Counted from the first letter of the stretch, positions 8,871 to 18,039 are shown. The stretch: DNA of 64,000 nucleotides from Duganella levis (GCF_009857605.1 NZ_WWCT01000016.1:62001-126000); one strand, 5' to 3'. Numbers and translations are program-made. Notes: generated from the sequence alone by a model not told the origin.

Positions 8871-10304
8871 ATGAAAACACTATTACAACCAACCTTGCTC
8901 GTCATGGCCTTGGCCCTGGCCGGCTGCGCCGCGATCGCGCCCGACACCCATCCACTGGCCAAGCGCGACATCGCCAGCGCAGAACTGTCGTCCAGCATCA
9001 AGCTGGCGCACGAAGGCTGGCCGCAAGCGCAGTGGTGGACCGCCTACCACGACGAACAGCTGAACGCCATCATCAAGCAGGCGCTGGCCGGCGGCCCGTC
9101 GCTGGAAGTGGCGGCGGCCCATATCGGCACCGCGCGCTCGTCGCTGTCGCGCAGCCTGGCGGACCTGGGGCTGGAGACTTCGCTGTACGCCAACGCCAAC
9201 CGCCAGCGCTACTCCGGCACCGGCCTGTTCCCGGCGCCGATCGGCGGCGCTTACTACACCGAAGAGACGCTGCGCCTCGACCTGCGCTACAACTTCGACT
9301 GGTGGGGCAAGAACCGCGCGCAAGTGGCGGCCGCCGTCGGCGAACTGAATGCCGGCCGCGCCACCTACGCGGAAGCTGAGCAAGCGCTGGCCGCGTCCAT
9401 CGCCCAGAGCTACTTCCGCCTGCAAGGCGCGTGGGCGCGACTGGCCAACACCGAGCAACTGGCCGCCACACAAACGGCGCTGGTGCAGGACCAGGCCAAA
9501 CGCGTGGCGCGCGGCCTGACCACCGCCGACGACCAGCGCGCCGCCGACATGGAACTGAGCCTGATCCGCAAACAGCAGATGCAGCTCAAGTCCGACATCG
9601 AGCACGAACGCGAAGCGCTGCGCGCGCTGGCCGGCGCCGACAACACCGCGCTGGCCGACCTGAAACCGGTGACGCTGTCGCCGACGCCGCACGCCCTGCC
9701 CGCCCGCCTCGGCATCGAACTGCTGGCGCGCCGCCCGGACTTGCAGGCCGCGCGCTGGAAGCTGGAAGCCTCGCTGAGCCGCATCGACGCCGCCAAGGCC
9801 GCGTTCTACCCGGACGTGAACCTGACCGGCTCCATCGGCCTCGATACCGTCAAGGTGGAGAACCTGCTGCAAGCCGCCAGCCGCACGCTGTATCTGGGAC
9901 CGACGCTGTCGCTGCCGCTGTTCGATAGCAAGCGCCTGGACGCGCAGCTGGACGGCACCCGCACCGCCCGCAACGAACGCATCGCCGAATACAACCAGAC
10001 CATCATCGAGGCCGTGCGCGACGTGGCGCAAGGCGGCGCACAGCTGCAAGGCATCGAGCAGCAGATTACGCAGCAAACGGCGGCGACTACGTCTGCGCGC
10101 GCGCAAGTGGCGTCTGCTCAGGCGCGCATGGATCACGGCCTGGCCAACAACGCCAGCGTGCTGAATGCGCGCCTGGCGCTGCTCAAGCAGCAGGACGCCG
10201 ACCTTTATCTGCAACAGATCCAACTGCTGGCCGAAGTCGCGCTGACCAACGCGCTGGGCGGCGGCTATCACGAAGAAGCGCCGCTGGCGACTGCATCCAA
10301 ATAA
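8871..10304 (+). CDS. Outer membrane efflux lipoprotein (NodT/OprM family)
   Basis: A 477-residue TolC-like outer membrane channel. The lipobox LALAGCA places the lipidated Cys at residue 19. Two repeats of the outer membrane efflux domain follow (~60-250 and ~270-460), including the motifs WWTAYHDEQLN near the start and RRPDLQAARWKLEAS with FYPDVNLTGSIG in the second half, which are diagnostic of the NodT subfamily. The ribosome site GGAG precedes the ATG. It sits between the MFS pump and the HlyD adaptor, completing a tripartite export system across both membranes. Confidence 0.94.
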   Translation: MKTLLQPTLLVMALALAGCAAIAPDTHPLAKRDIASAELSSSIKLAHEGWPQAQWWTAYHDEQLNAIIKQALAGGPSLEVAAAHIGTARSSLSRSLADLGLETSLYANANRQRYSGTGLFPAPIGGAYYTEETLRLDLRYNFDWWGKNRAQVAAAVGELNAGRATYAEAEQALAASIAQSYFRLQGAWARLANTEQLAATQTALVQDQAKRVARGLTTADDQRAADMELSLIRKQQMQLKSDIEHEREALRALAGADNTALADLKPVTLSPTPHALPARLGIELLARRPDLQAARWKLEASLSRIDAAKAAFYPDVNLTGSIGLDTVKVENLLQAASRTLYLGPTLSLPLFDSKRLDAQLDGTRTARNERIAEYNQTIIEAVRDVAQGGAQLQGIEQQITQQTAATTSARAQVASAQARMDHGLANNASVLNARLALLKQQDADLYLQQIQLLAEVALTNALGGGYHEEAPLATASK

Positions 10305-10320
10305 TTCAACGGACATTATC

Positions 10321-11469
10321 ATGAGCACTGACACCACCCAACCTAACGACAAAAAACGCAAGGCCGTACTGGCCGCGATCACGCTGGCCTTCATCGCCGC
10401 CGGCGTCGCCTACGCGGCGTATTACGAAATCGTGCTGTCCAAGATCCAGGAGACCGACAACGCCTACGTCGGCGGCAACCTGGTTAACCTGTCGTCGCAG
10501 GTGACCGGCAACGTCATCGCCATCCGTGCCGATGAAACGCAGATGGTCCAAGCCGGCGCACCGCTGATCCAGCTGGATGCGGCCGATGCGGACATCGCCT
10601 TGCAGCAGGCCGACGCCAAGCTGGGCGCCGCCGTGCGCCAGCAACGCCAGCGTTATGCCGACGTGGCGCAGTACGACGCCACCGTCACGCTGCGCAAGCT
10701 GCAACTGAAAAATGCCGAAGACGATCTGGCGCGCCGCAAGCCGCTGGCGGCCGATCACACGGTCTCCGGCGAAGAAGTGGCGCATGCGCGCCAGGCAGTG
10801 GACGATGCGCGCGCTGCGATTGCGGTCGCACTCAAGCAGGAAGAAGCGGCCAAGGCCGGCGTCAGCGGCGTAGCGGTGGCGCAGCATCCGGCGGTGCAGG
10901 CGGCCAAGGCGGATTATGTGCAGGCGTGGCTGGCTTCACGTCGCAATACCATTCTCGCTCCGGTGTCGGGCTATGTGGCCAAGCGCAGTGTGCAGATCGG
11001 CGCGCGCGCCACGCCGGGGACGTCGCTGATGGCCATCGTGCCGCTGGATCAGTTGTGGGTGGATGCCAATTTCAAGGAGTCGGAATTGAAGAATATTCGC
11101 GTCGGCCAGCCGGCCAAGGTGGAAGCGGATATGTATGGCAGCAAGGTGGAGTTCCATGGCCGCGTGGTGGGGCTGTCGGCCGGGACGGGTAGCGCGTTCT
11201 CGCTGCTGCCGGCGCAGAATGCCAGCGGTAACTGGATCAAGGTGGTTCAGCGCCTGCCGGTGCGGATTGCGCTGGATGCCAAGGAGCTGCAGGAGCATCC
11301 GCTGCGGATTGGTCTGTCGACCACGGTGTCGGTCGACATCAGCAAGACCGACGGGCCGGTACTGGGAGCAGCGATGCCGCAAACGCCGGTGTACACCACG
11401 CAGGCGCTGAATCAGCCCTTGCAGCAAGCCGCCACCGCAGCCGACGCCATCATCGCGCACAACCTCTAA
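10321..11469 (+). CDS. HlyD/EmrA-type membrane fusion protein
   Basis: A 382-residue periplasmic adaptor anchored by one N-terminal transmembrane helix (residues ~16-38). The lipoyl/biotinyl-like half motifs (DNAYVGGNLVNLSSQVTGNV and ILAPVSGYVAKRSVQIG) flank a long alpha-helical hairpin (~90-205), and a beta-barrel domain follows (DANFKESELKNIRVGQPAKV). It links the MFS pump to the outer membrane channel. It is the last gene of the MarR efflux operon, 16 bases after the previous gene. It overlaps the convergent gene at its 3' end by 4 bases. Confidence 0.93.
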   Translation: MSTDTTQPNDKKRKAVLAAITLAFIAAGVAYAAYYEIVLSKIQETDNAYVGGNLVNLSSQVTGNVIAIRADETQMVQAGAPLIQLDAADADIALQQADAKLGAAVRQQRQRYADVAQYDATVTLRKLQLKNAEDDLARRKPLAADHTVSGEEVAHARQAVDDARAAIAVALKQEEAAKAGVSGVAVAQHPAVQAAKADYVQAWLASRRNTILAPVSGYVAKRSVQIGARATPGTSLMAIVPLDQLWVDANFKESELKNIRVGQPAKVEADMYGSKVEFHGRVVGLSAGTGSAFSLLPAQNASGNWIKVVQRLPVRIALDAKELQEHPLRIGLSTTVSVDISKTDGPVLGAAMPQTPVYTTQALNQPLQQAATAADAIIAHNL

Positions 11470-13037
11470 GCCTTCAGCAGCTCCGTGTCGAGCTGCCGGA
11501 TTGCCGCCTGCGCCTGCGTGATGACGCGGTCGGCGATCCGCTGGCGCATCCCCGGCACGCGTCCCGCAGCTTCGGCTTCCAGCAAAATCGGCGTCAATAC
11601 CTGCAAGGCCGAATCGCGGAAGCCTTCCGCCACCTGGTCCAGCTGCACATTGAACGACTGCTCGGCCGCCAGCAGCTGCTTGCGCAACTCCTCTTCAAAC
11701 GCCAGGCGCTTGTCGCGGATCTCGGTGCGTTTGCGCTTGCCGCCATCGGTGAACCATTTGAACGCCCCTGCCAGCAGCACCGCGCCGCCGACAAACGGCG
11801 CCACCGGCGCCACCACCGGCAGCACTACCGCCGCGCCGATCAGATATGCCGCCGTGCCGGTGCTGGCCGCCACCGCCGCGCCGCTGACCAGCGTCACATT
11901 GGCCGCCGTATCCAGCTTGTTGACGATGCGCGTGCCGACCCGCAAACGCGGCATCAAGCGCGCCAGCGCTGCATGGTGCTGACGCTGGAACACCGACGCC
12001 TGCCCCAGCTTCATCCCCGACTGGAACAGCCGCAGATCTTCCTGCAGCAGATGCAAGGCCTGCTCCTTGCGCCGCACGATGCGGTCCAGCCGCCGCTCCA
12101 TCTCCTGCCCGAACTGGTTGCGGCCGATGCTGGCCCACACATCCTCGTCTTTCCACTTGTCGGTATTCAGACGGTCGGTCATCGCCAGCTCGATGGCGTT
12201 GCCGGCATCGTGCACGGCGTCGTCGATTTCCTCGACCAGCAAGCGGCGCTCGTAGGCGATGCGCTGTTCGACCAGCACCAGCCGCTGCGCCACCTGGTTT
12301 TTCATCTCGTTCGCCGCCGTCACCAGCGACGCGGCTGCGGCCTCGCCGACCGCCAGCAGGCGCGCCTGCTCAAGATAGGTGTTGATGTCCTGCGCAATGG
12401 CGGCCGTGGTGCCGCTTACCAGTTCGCGCAACTGCACGTGGTCGATTTCGCCGGACTGGAAATGGCGCGCATGATCGACCAGCGCCGGCTGACCGGCGGT
12501 GCGGCCGAAGTCCGCCACCGCGTCAGCCACCGAGCGTCCCCGCACCAGGCGGCGCGCCTGCTCGCCCAGATTGGCCAGGATGCCGCGCTCCTCCGATTGC
12601 GGCAGGCGGCTCAGGTCGTCCGGCGACACTTTGACCGACAAGGACTTTGCCAGCCGCTGCGCCAATGCGCGGGCGTCGGCGCCGTGCAGCGCCAGCAGCG
12701 GGATTACCATGTGCAGCGCCTGTTCGCGCGCGGGCTGGTCGATGCCGGCGCAGCTGCGGCTGAGCGCATTCAGCGCCCAGTCGACTTCGACGCCGGATTC
12801 GATGGCGTTCAGCACCAGCGCGGTGAACACGGCGGACGATTGGCCGTCGCCGGCGATGTCGGTGACAGCGGCGAACTGGGCCAGCGTGAGGCTGCCCTGG
12901 TTACCGGCAATCGCCCCCACGGCGCGCGCGTAGGCGGAGCTGAAACTCTGGTCGGAAGATAAGTGTTCGTCCAGCGAACGGACGACGAGCTGCGACGACG
13001 AACTATTCACGCCTGCTCCAGTTGGTTGTGATGCCAT
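11466..13037 (-). CDS. Unknown membrane protein: TerB-like N-terminus, dynamin-stalk-like C-terminus
   Basis: A 523-residue mostly helical protein that I do not recognise as a named family. Residues ~25-140 look like a TerB-type helical domain (repeated ARAV/GAIAG and ALHMVIPLLALHG helices). Residues ~200-370 are long charged helices, probably coiled coil. A hydrophobic stretch at ~380-430, rich in Ala, Val and Gly and broken by prolines, could be a membrane hairpin. Basic residues (GGKRKRTEIRDKR) and another long helix region follow. The order helices, hydrophobic tip, helices resembles the stalk and paddle of bacterial dynamin-like proteins, but there is no GTPase P-loop. The function is unknown. 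Confidence 0.7.
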   Translation of the reverse strand: MASQPTGAGVNSSSSQLVVRSLDEHLSSDQSFSSAYARAVGAIAGNQGSLTLAQFAAVTDIAGDGQSSAVFTALVLNAIESGVEVDWALNALSRSCAGIDQPAREQALHMVIPLLALHGADARALAQRLAKSLSVKVSPDDLSRLPQSEERGILANLGEQARRLVRGRSVADAVADFGRTAGQPALVDHARHFQSGEIDHVQLRELVSGTTAAIAQDINTYLEQARLLAVGEAAAASLVTAANEMKNQVAQRLVLVEQRIAYERRLLVEEIDDAVHDAGNAIELAMTDRLNTDKWKDEDVWASIGRNQFGQEMERRLDRIVRRKEQALHLLQEDLRLFQSGMKLGQASVFQRQHHAALARLMPRLRVGTRIVNKLDTAANVTLVSGAAVAASTGTAAYLIGAAVVLPVVAPVAPFVGGAVLLAGAFKWFTDGGKRKRTEIRDKRLAFEEELRKQLLAAEQSFNVQLDQVAEGFRDSALQVLTPILLEAEAAGRVPGMRQRIADRVITQAQAAIRQLDTELLKA

Positions 13038-13061
13038 AATGGCATTGTAACTGAAGCGGGC

Positions 13062-13322
13062 TCAATGAGGCAGGTAGCGGATGAGGGCAATGACGGTGCC
13101 GATGGTGATGCCAGTCTGGGCGATGAACATCGTAAACATCCACTTCAACAGGTCAATCTTGAGGTCTTGCAGTTGCCGGCTGATTTCGGCCCGTACCCAG
13201 TCCTTGGTCGGAAGCTCCTCCAGAACTTCGGCCAACGCGTCGGCATGCGCCAGCGCTTGGGCAGGCGGTACACCGCCTTCTTCAAGGCGCTTGCGGTATT
13301 TGATGGTTTCGATCGCGTTCAT
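13062..13322 (-). CDS. Small DUF1640/CCDC90-like coiled-coil membrane protein
   Basis: An 86-residue protein with an N-terminal helix pair (TIKYRKRLEEGGVPPAQALAHADALAE), a short amphipathic coiled coil, and one C-terminal transmembrane helix (FTMFIAQTGITIGTVIALI, ~62-80). This pattern matches the bacterial DUF1640 family, which is often found in conjunction with other short coiled-coil proteins; its function is not known. It is 24 bases upstream of the TerB/dynamin-like gene and on the same strand, so the two may be expressed together. Confidence 0.75.
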   Translation of the reverse strand: MNAIETIKYRKRLEEGGVPPAQALAHADALAEVLEELPTKDWVRAEISRQLQDLKIDLLKWMFTMFIAQTGITIGTVIALIRYLPH

Positions 13323-13379
13323 GGTTCGATCAGTATGCGCCGCTCGCCGCCGATTGCAAGCGGCGCACTTTGATCTGCA

Positions 13380-13865
13380 TCAACCGGTCGCTAGCGTCAG
13401 CGTCTCCTTGATTTCCTCCATGACGACATAGCTTTTCGACTGCGCCGCCCCAGGCAAACTGAGCAGCATATCGCCCAGCAGATTGCGGTACTCCGCCATC
13501 TCATGAATCCGCGCCTTGATCAGGTAATCAAAATCTCCCGACACCAGATGACACTCCTGCACCTCCGGAATCCGCAGCACCTCGCGCCGGAACTGCTCGA
13601 ACGCGGGGCCGGATTTCTGGTTCAGCGTAATCTCCACAAACACCAGCAACTTGGCGCCCAGCGACGGCGGATCGATGCGCGCGTGATAGCCGGTAATCAC
13701 GCCATCGCGCTCCATGCGCTTGACCCGCTCAATGGTCGGCGTGGTCGACAGCCCCACCTGCTCGCCCAGATCCTTCATCGAGATCCGCCCATCCTCCTGC
13801 AGGATCTGCAATATCTTTCTGTCCAGTTTGTCGAGACTTCTGACCGATTCTTTTTGAATTCGCAT
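13380..13865 (-). CDS. Lrp/AsnC-family regulator, likely controlling dadA
   Basis: A 161-residue Lrp-type protein. The helix-turn-helix (residues ~10-60: LDRKILQILQEDGRISMKDLGEQVGLSTTPTIERVKRME in outline) is followed by the alpha/beta ligand-binding RAM domain, with EVQECHLVSGDFDYLIKARI. Its gene is divergent from dadA, separated by 98 bases that hold AT-rich repeats. Lrp-family activators next to dadA usually sense alanine. The neighbour therefore supports a DadR/BkdR-like role, which is inference from position. Confidence 0.92.
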   Translation of the reverse strand: MRIQKESVRSLDKLDRKILQILQEDGRISMKDLGEQVGLSTTPTIERVKRMERDGVITGYHARIDPPSLGAKLLVFVEITLNQKSGPAFEQFRREVLRIPEVQECHLVSGDFDYLIKARIHEMAEYRNLLGDMLLSLPGAAQSKSYVVMEEIKETLTLATG

Positions 13866-13891
13866 AAAAATCCACTATTTTTACGAAGATA

Positions 13892-13910
13892 TATAGTAAC
13901 AAACACTATA
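13892..13910. promoter_or_regulatory. Candidate Lrp binding site between the Lrp gene and dadA
   Basis: Perfect 6-base arms TATAGT and ACTATA are separated by 7 bases, in an AT-rich stretch between the divergent starts. The half site CACTAT occurs twice nearby (13873 and 13904). The spacing and base composition suit an Lrp-type operator, but the call rests only on symmetry and position. Confidence 0.45.
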
Positions 13911-13963
13911 CAAACGAGAATACCATAGCGGAATATCTGGCAGTTAAATAATCGGGGGACTCT

Positions 13964-15247
13964 ATGCGTGTCGTAATCCTGGGTAGCGGCGTCATCGGCG
14001 TCACCAGCGCCTACTATCTGGCCAAAGCCGGCCATGACGTTACCGTACTCGACCGCCAGCCCGGTCCGGCCCTCGAAACCAGCTTCGCCAACGCCGGGCA
14101 GATCTCGCCCGGCTACGCATCGCCCTGGGCCGCGCCCGGCATCCCGCTGAAAGCCATGAAGTGGATGCTGCAACGCCACGCCCCGCTGTCGATCACACCC
14201 GACGGCACGCTGTTCCAGCTGCAGTGGATGTGGCAGATGCTGCAAAACTGCACCGCCGACCGCTACGCCATCAACAAGGAACGCATGGTGCGCCTGGCCG
14301 AGTACAGCCGCGACTGCTTTAAAGCCCTGCGCGCCTCGACCGGTATCGAATACGAAGGCCGCCAGCAAGGCACGACCCAGCTGTTCCGCACCCAAGAGCA
14401 GATGGACGCCGCCGCCAAGGACATCAGCGTGCTGGAAGAAACCGGCGTGCCATACGAACTGCTTAGCCGCGAACAACTGGTCGGCGCGGAGCCCGGCCTG
14501 GCCCGCAACAAGCTGGTCGGCGGCCTGCGCCTGCCCAACGATGAAACCGGCGACTGCCAGCTGTTCACCACCCGTCTGACTGCCATGGCGGAAGAGCTGG
14601 GCGTCAAGTTCCGCTACGGCGTCGATATCACGGGCCTGCTGACAGAAGGCGACGCCATCAAGGGCGTCAAGTGCGGCGACGAACTGGTGACCGCCGAATC
14701 CTACGTGGTGGCCATGGGTTCCTACTCGACCGCACTGCTGAAAGACCTGGTGGCAATCCCGGTCTACCCGATGAAGGGCTATTCGATCACCGTACCGATC
14801 GTCAACGCCAGCGCAGCGCCGGTCTCGACCATTCTGGACGAAACCTACAAGATCGCCGTCACCCGCTTTGACGACCGCATCCGCGTCGGAGGCATGGCCG
14901 AGATCGCCGGCTTCAACACCGACTTGAATCCACGCCGCCGCGAAACGCTGGAAATGGTGGTCAACGACCTGTTCCCCGGCGCCGGCAACACCGCCGCCGC
15001 CAGCTTCTGGACCGGCCTGCGTCCAATGACGCCGGACGGCACGCCGATCGTCGGCCGCACCGGCCTGCGCAACCTGTTCATCAACACCGGTCACGGCACC
15101 CTGGGCTGGACCATGTCGTGCGGTTCGGCGCAACTGCTGTCGGACCTGATCTCGGCACACCGTCCGGCGATCCGCGCCGACGACCTGTCGGTCAGCCGCT
15201 ACAACACCACCCGCACCACCCGCCAGCCGCAACTGGCCAACGCCTGA
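13964..15247 (+). CDS. dadA: D-amino acid dehydrogenase small subunit
   Basis: A 427-residue FAD enzyme of the DAO family that oxidises D-alanine and other D-amino acids and passes electrons to the respiratory chain. The N-terminal dinucleotide fold [21 protein letters not shown] (shortened here to GSGVIG, residues 6-11) is followed by [22 protein letters not shown], typical of DadA. The C-terminal [14 protein letters not shown] and [15 protein letters not shown] motifs are also diagnostic. The divergent Lrp-type gene fits the usual alanine-induced control. No alanine racemase gene lies beside it. A GC-rich hairpin follows the stop. Confidence 0.95.
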   Translation: MRVVILGSGVIGVTSAYYLAKAGHDVTVLDRQPGPALETSFANAGQISPGYASPWAAPGIPLKAMKWMLQRHAPLSITPDGTLFQLQWMWQMLQNCTADRYAINKERMVRLAEYSRDCFKALRASTGIEYEGRQQGTTQLFRTQEQMDAAAKDISVLEETGVPYELLSREQLVGAEPGLARNKLVGGLRLPNDETGDCQLFTTRLTAMAEELGVKFRYGVDITGLLTEGDAIKGVKCGDELVTAESYVVAMGSYSTALLKDLVAIPVYPMKGYSITVPIVNASAAPVSTILDETYKIAVTRFDDRIRVGGMAEIAGFNTDLNPRRRETLEMVVNDLFPGAGNTAAASFWTGLRPMTPDGTPIVGRTGLRNLFINTGHGTLGWTMSCGSAQLLSDLISAHRPAIRADDLSVSRYNTTRTTRQPQLANA

Positions 15248-15265
15248 CCGGCGTCCCTTCACCAC

Positions 15266-15296
15266 GGACGCGGCGCCCGATCAGCGCGCCGCGTCC
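15266..15296 (+). terminator. Probable terminator after dadA
   Basis: A perfect 11-base inverted repeat, GGACGCGGCGC and GCGCCGCGTCC, with a 9-base loop begins 19 bases after the dadA stop. The T tract after it is short and broken (GCCTTATTT), so termination may be partial or factor-assisted. Confidence 0.55.
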
Positions 15297-15426
15297 GCCT
15301 TATTTCCCGCGCCCAGCCCGCTTGCGCGTCATCATCTGTCGCATTGCCGCCCTATCTGCCGTCGAACCCGCAACAACGCCTGCATGAGCGTTGAGATTGG
15401 GGCCAAGCCTGCGTATAATTTTGACC

Positions 15427-16266
15427 ATGAATAAATTAGAAGCATTTGGCCATATTGCGGCCCTGGCCATCCGTGGCGAACTCATCTTTCCGACCAGCGT
15501 GAACGCGGCGCTGCGCGTGCAACTGGCATTGGATGATCCCGATTGCCCGATCGATACCGCGATCAGCCTGGTGCTGGCGGAACCACTGCTGGCCGCAAAA
15601 ACCGTGGCCATCGCCAACTCGGCCATGTTCAACCGCGCCGGCGCGCCGGTGGTGACTAATGTGCGCGGCGCCATCATGCGGATCGGCTACCAGAACCTGT
15701 TTGCGCTGGCGGCCGCCATGGTGGTGCGCCAGTTCGGCAGCAAGATCACCGATCCCAAGGTGCGCAACATGGCGGAAAAGCTGTGGGACCACACCATCGC
15801 CGTCGCCGCACTGGGCCGCCTGATCGCGCGCCACGTCACCGGCGTCAACGAAGATACCGCGCTGTTCGCCGGCATCGTGCATGAGGTCGGCGGCTTCTAC
15901 CTGCTGTCGCGCGCCGACGAATTCCCCGGCCTGCTGGACGAAGATCCGGAAAACTGGCACTCGGCCAGCGAAGAGATCATCACCCGCGAAGTGATGCGCA
16001 AGCTGTGCATTCCCGAGCCGGTGGCCGACGCCATCGAAGGCCTGCGCGACAGTTTCATGTCGATCCCGCCGGACACGCTGCTCGACACGCTGCTGCTGGC
16101 CAATCATTTGACGCCGGTCAAGTCGCCGTTGCAGGAACCGCAGCGCGACCTGCCGCCGCATTCCGACTCCGCCATCGACCTGTTCATCGACGAACAGCGA
16201 CTGGCGTCGATGCTGGAAGACGCCAAACGCGATGCGGCCGACATGAGCGCGGCCCTGCTGGTCTAA
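15427..16266 (+). CDS. HDOD-domain protein
   Basis: A 279-residue soluble protein with an HDOD domain over residues ~15-215. This domain is related to HD phosphohydrolases but lacks metal-binding catalysis; members act in signalling and c-di-GMP-linked regulation. Motifs include VLAEPLLAAKTVAIANSAMFN, GAIMRIGYQNLFALA and ALFAGIVHEVGGFYLL. The start chosen is the ATG at 15427; the frame is open further upstream but without a better start. The ribosome site is weak. It stands alone between dadA and the ZntB-like gene. The precise role is unknown. Confidence 0.88.
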   Translation: MNKLEAFGHIAALAIRGELIFPTSVNAALRVQLALDDPDCPIDTAISLVLAEPLLAAKTVAIANSAMFNRAGAPVVTNVRGAIMRIGYQNLFALAAAMVVRQFGSKITDPKVRNMAEKLWDHTIAVAALGRLIARHVTGVNEDTALFAGIVHEVGGFYLLSRADEFPGLLDEDPENWHSASEEIITREVMRKLCIPEPVADAIEGLRDSFMSIPPDTLLDTLLLANHLTPVKSPLQEPQRDLPPHSDSAIDLFIDEQRLASMLEDAKRDAADMSAALLV

Positions 16267-16334
16267 CATACACGCTGTACATCCGGAGCCGTCCGGCGCA
16301 GGCGGCTCCAGCTCATCCCTGATGGAGAATCTGC

Positions 16335-17366
16335 ATGCAAGCTGCGCCACTGTCCTACGGCTCCGATCAATCCGGCCTGGTATGCGGCTATCTGTTCGGC
16401 CGCGACGGCGACGGCAAGGCGATCCCGTTGGACACCGACGCCGCCTGCCGCTGGCTCAAAGAGCGCGAACAGACGCCGCAGGAATTCATCTGGCTGCACT
16501 ACAACCTGGCCAACACCGCCAGCGAAAAATGGCTGCACGAGCACACCGAGCTGGCGGAAGAGTTCTACGACAGCCTGCACGAAGGCCCGCGCTCGACCCG
16601 CATCGAGCTGGCCGACAACACGCTGGTGGCGGTGGTCAATGACGTGGTGCACGACTTCACCTTCGAGCCGTCCGACATTTCCACGCTGTGGCTGAGCGTT
16701 GACAAGCAAATCGTCATCAGCGCGCGCCGCAAGCCGCTGCGCGCGGTGGACAGCCTGCGCAATGCGGTGCGCAACGGTGAACCGATCCGCTCGTCGGTCG
16801 AACTGCTGATCCACCTGCTGCGCGACCAGGCCGATGCGCTGATCAAGATCGTGCGTGACGCCATCAGCACCGTTGACGGCATCGAAGATAATCTGCTGGC
16901 CGGCAAGCTGACCACCAAGCGCGCCAGCCTGGGCGCCTTGCGACGGGTGCTGGTGCGGCTGCAGCGTCTGCTGGCGCCGGAACCGTCCGCGCTGTTCCGC
17001 CTGCTGCAAAAGCCGCCGGCCTGGATGGCCGAGATCGACGCGCAGGAGTTGCGGCAGTCGACCGAGGAATTCTCGATGGTGCTGGCGGACATGGCGTCGC
17101 TGCAGGAACGGATCAAGCTGATCCAGGAGGAGATTGCGGCGCTGGCCAGCGAGGCCAACAATCACAGCCTGTTCGTGCTGACCGTGGTGACCGTGTTGGC
17201 GCTGCCGATCAACATCATCGCCGGCCTGATGGGGATGAACGTGGGCGGCATTCCGCTGGCCCAGTCCGAGCATGGCTTTTTGGTGGTGGTGGTGATCGTG
17301 GCGAGCTTTACCGTGATCGCCGGCTGGCTGGCCTTCCGCCGTCAGCGCGACGTGGGTGCGGACTGA
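16335..17366 (+). CDS. CorA/ZntB-family metal ion transporter
   Basis: A 343-residue pentameric channel-type transporter. The large cytoplasmic N-terminal domain (~1-270) has long helices (DQADALIKIVRDAISTVDGIEDNLLAGKL in outline). Two C-terminal transmembrane helices follow, with the signature GMN at residues 300-302 in the form GMNVGGIPL. That form is typical of ZntB rather than CorA. ZntB moves zinc across the inner membrane, driven by protons in characterised members. The start has GGAGA upstream. The last 59 bases overlap the convergent membrane-protein gene. Confidence 0.9.
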   Translation: MQAAPLSYGSDQSGLVCGYLFGRDGDGKAIPLDTDAACRWLKEREQTPQEFIWLHYNLANTASEKWLHEHTELAEEFYDSLHEGPRSTRIELADNTLVAVVNDVVHDFTFEPSDISTLWLSVDKQIVISARRKPLRAVDSLRNAVRNGEPIRSSVELLIHLLRDQADALIKIVRDAISTVDGIEDNLLAGKLTTKRASLGALRRVLVRLQRLLAPEPSALFRLLQKPPAWMAEIDAQELRQSTEEFSMVLADMASLQERIKLIQEEIAALASEANNHSLFVLTVVTVLALPINIIAGLMGMNVGGIPLAQSEHGFLVVVVIVASFTVIAGWLAFRRQRDVGAD

Positions 17367-17838
17367 ACTTCAGCATCCGCACCCGCCATGTGCCGGCCAG
17401 GGTGGCCAAGATGCCGAGCACCAGTGCGGTCAGGTTGTCGCGACGATAGGCGCTGCGCACCTGATCCAGGCTGGCGACCTCCTTGCCGCCGACCGCCACC
17501 ACGTAAGCGGTATAAAAATCGCCCGGCGCAAAGCCGGTGCCGGCTTTTTGCTGACGATAGAATTTCACGCTGACCGGATACAGCTCCGCATCGCGAATCG
17601 TCTGGCGCTGGCGGATGTCGGGGTCGCCCTTGGTGTACAGCACCAGTTGCTGTTTATCCGACAGGATGAAATACATCGCTCCGTGCGTCTCCTGCTGCCA
17701 CAGCACGCGACCGCGCGCCGTCTCCAGCTGCTCCGCCTTGGGAAAACGGTACTCCAGCACGCCAAACAGCGCGATCAGGCCGATGCCGAGCAACAGGAAA
17801 AAATACGCTCCGCGCTCGCCGGCAAACCAGTCTTTCAT
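17308..17838 (-). CDS. Small membrane protein of unknown function
   Basis: A 176-residue protein with a transmembrane helix near the start (AYFFLLLGIGLIALFGVLEY, residues ~11-30) and a second one near the C-terminus (NLTALVLGILATLAGTW, ~134-150). Between them lies a ~95-residue beta-rich domain (VLWQQETHGAMYFILSDKQQLVLYTKGDP...) that would face the periplasm. The tail is basic. I do not recognise the family; it looks like a DUF3592-type membrane protein by layout only. It overlaps the end of the ZntB gene on the other strand by 59 bases, in a different reading frame, with both frames intact. Confidence 0.72.
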   Translation of the reverse strand: MKDWFAGERGAYFFLLLGIGLIALFGVLEYRFPKAEQLETARGRVLWQQETHGAMYFILSDKQQLVLYTKGDPDIRQRQTIRDAELYPVSVKFYRQQKAGTGFAPGDFYTAYVVAVGGKEVASLDQVRSAYRRDNLTALVLGILATLAGTWRVRMLKFSPHPRRADGGRPASRRSR

Positions 17839-17964
17839 GTTGAGATGGCGTCGATAGTAATGCCCGCATCATACCTGCAACAGCTTGACCACGACGAGTA
17901 CCAAGGTGGAATTCAGCGCCGCCACGCCCACCAGCCAACAGGCTAGCATCTGGCAAGCTGAGCA

Positions 17965-17984
17965 AGGTTGAGTCAGATCAACCT
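17965..17984. promoter_or_regulatory. Palindrome 1 upstream of the MFS/SufR-like operon
   Basis: Perfect 7-base arms AGGTTGA and TCAACCT are spaced by 6 bases. It lies 55 bases before the MFS start and directly next to a second palindrome. It is a candidate operator for the SufR-like regulator encoded two genes along. Confidence 0.5.
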
Positions 17985-17985
17985 C

Positions 17986-18013
17986 AATAAATAAACTTTT
18001 TCGTTTACTTATT
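17986..18013. promoter_or_regulatory. Palindrome 2 upstream of the MFS/SufR-like operon
   Basis: Arms AATAAATAAAC and GTTTACTTATT (10 of 11 bases pair) are separated by TTTTTC. The repeat lies 26 bases before the MFS ATG, where the promoter should be, so a protein bound here would block transcription. Confidence 0.55.
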
Positions 18014-18039
18014 ATCCAACCGACAGTACAGTAGCGGAC

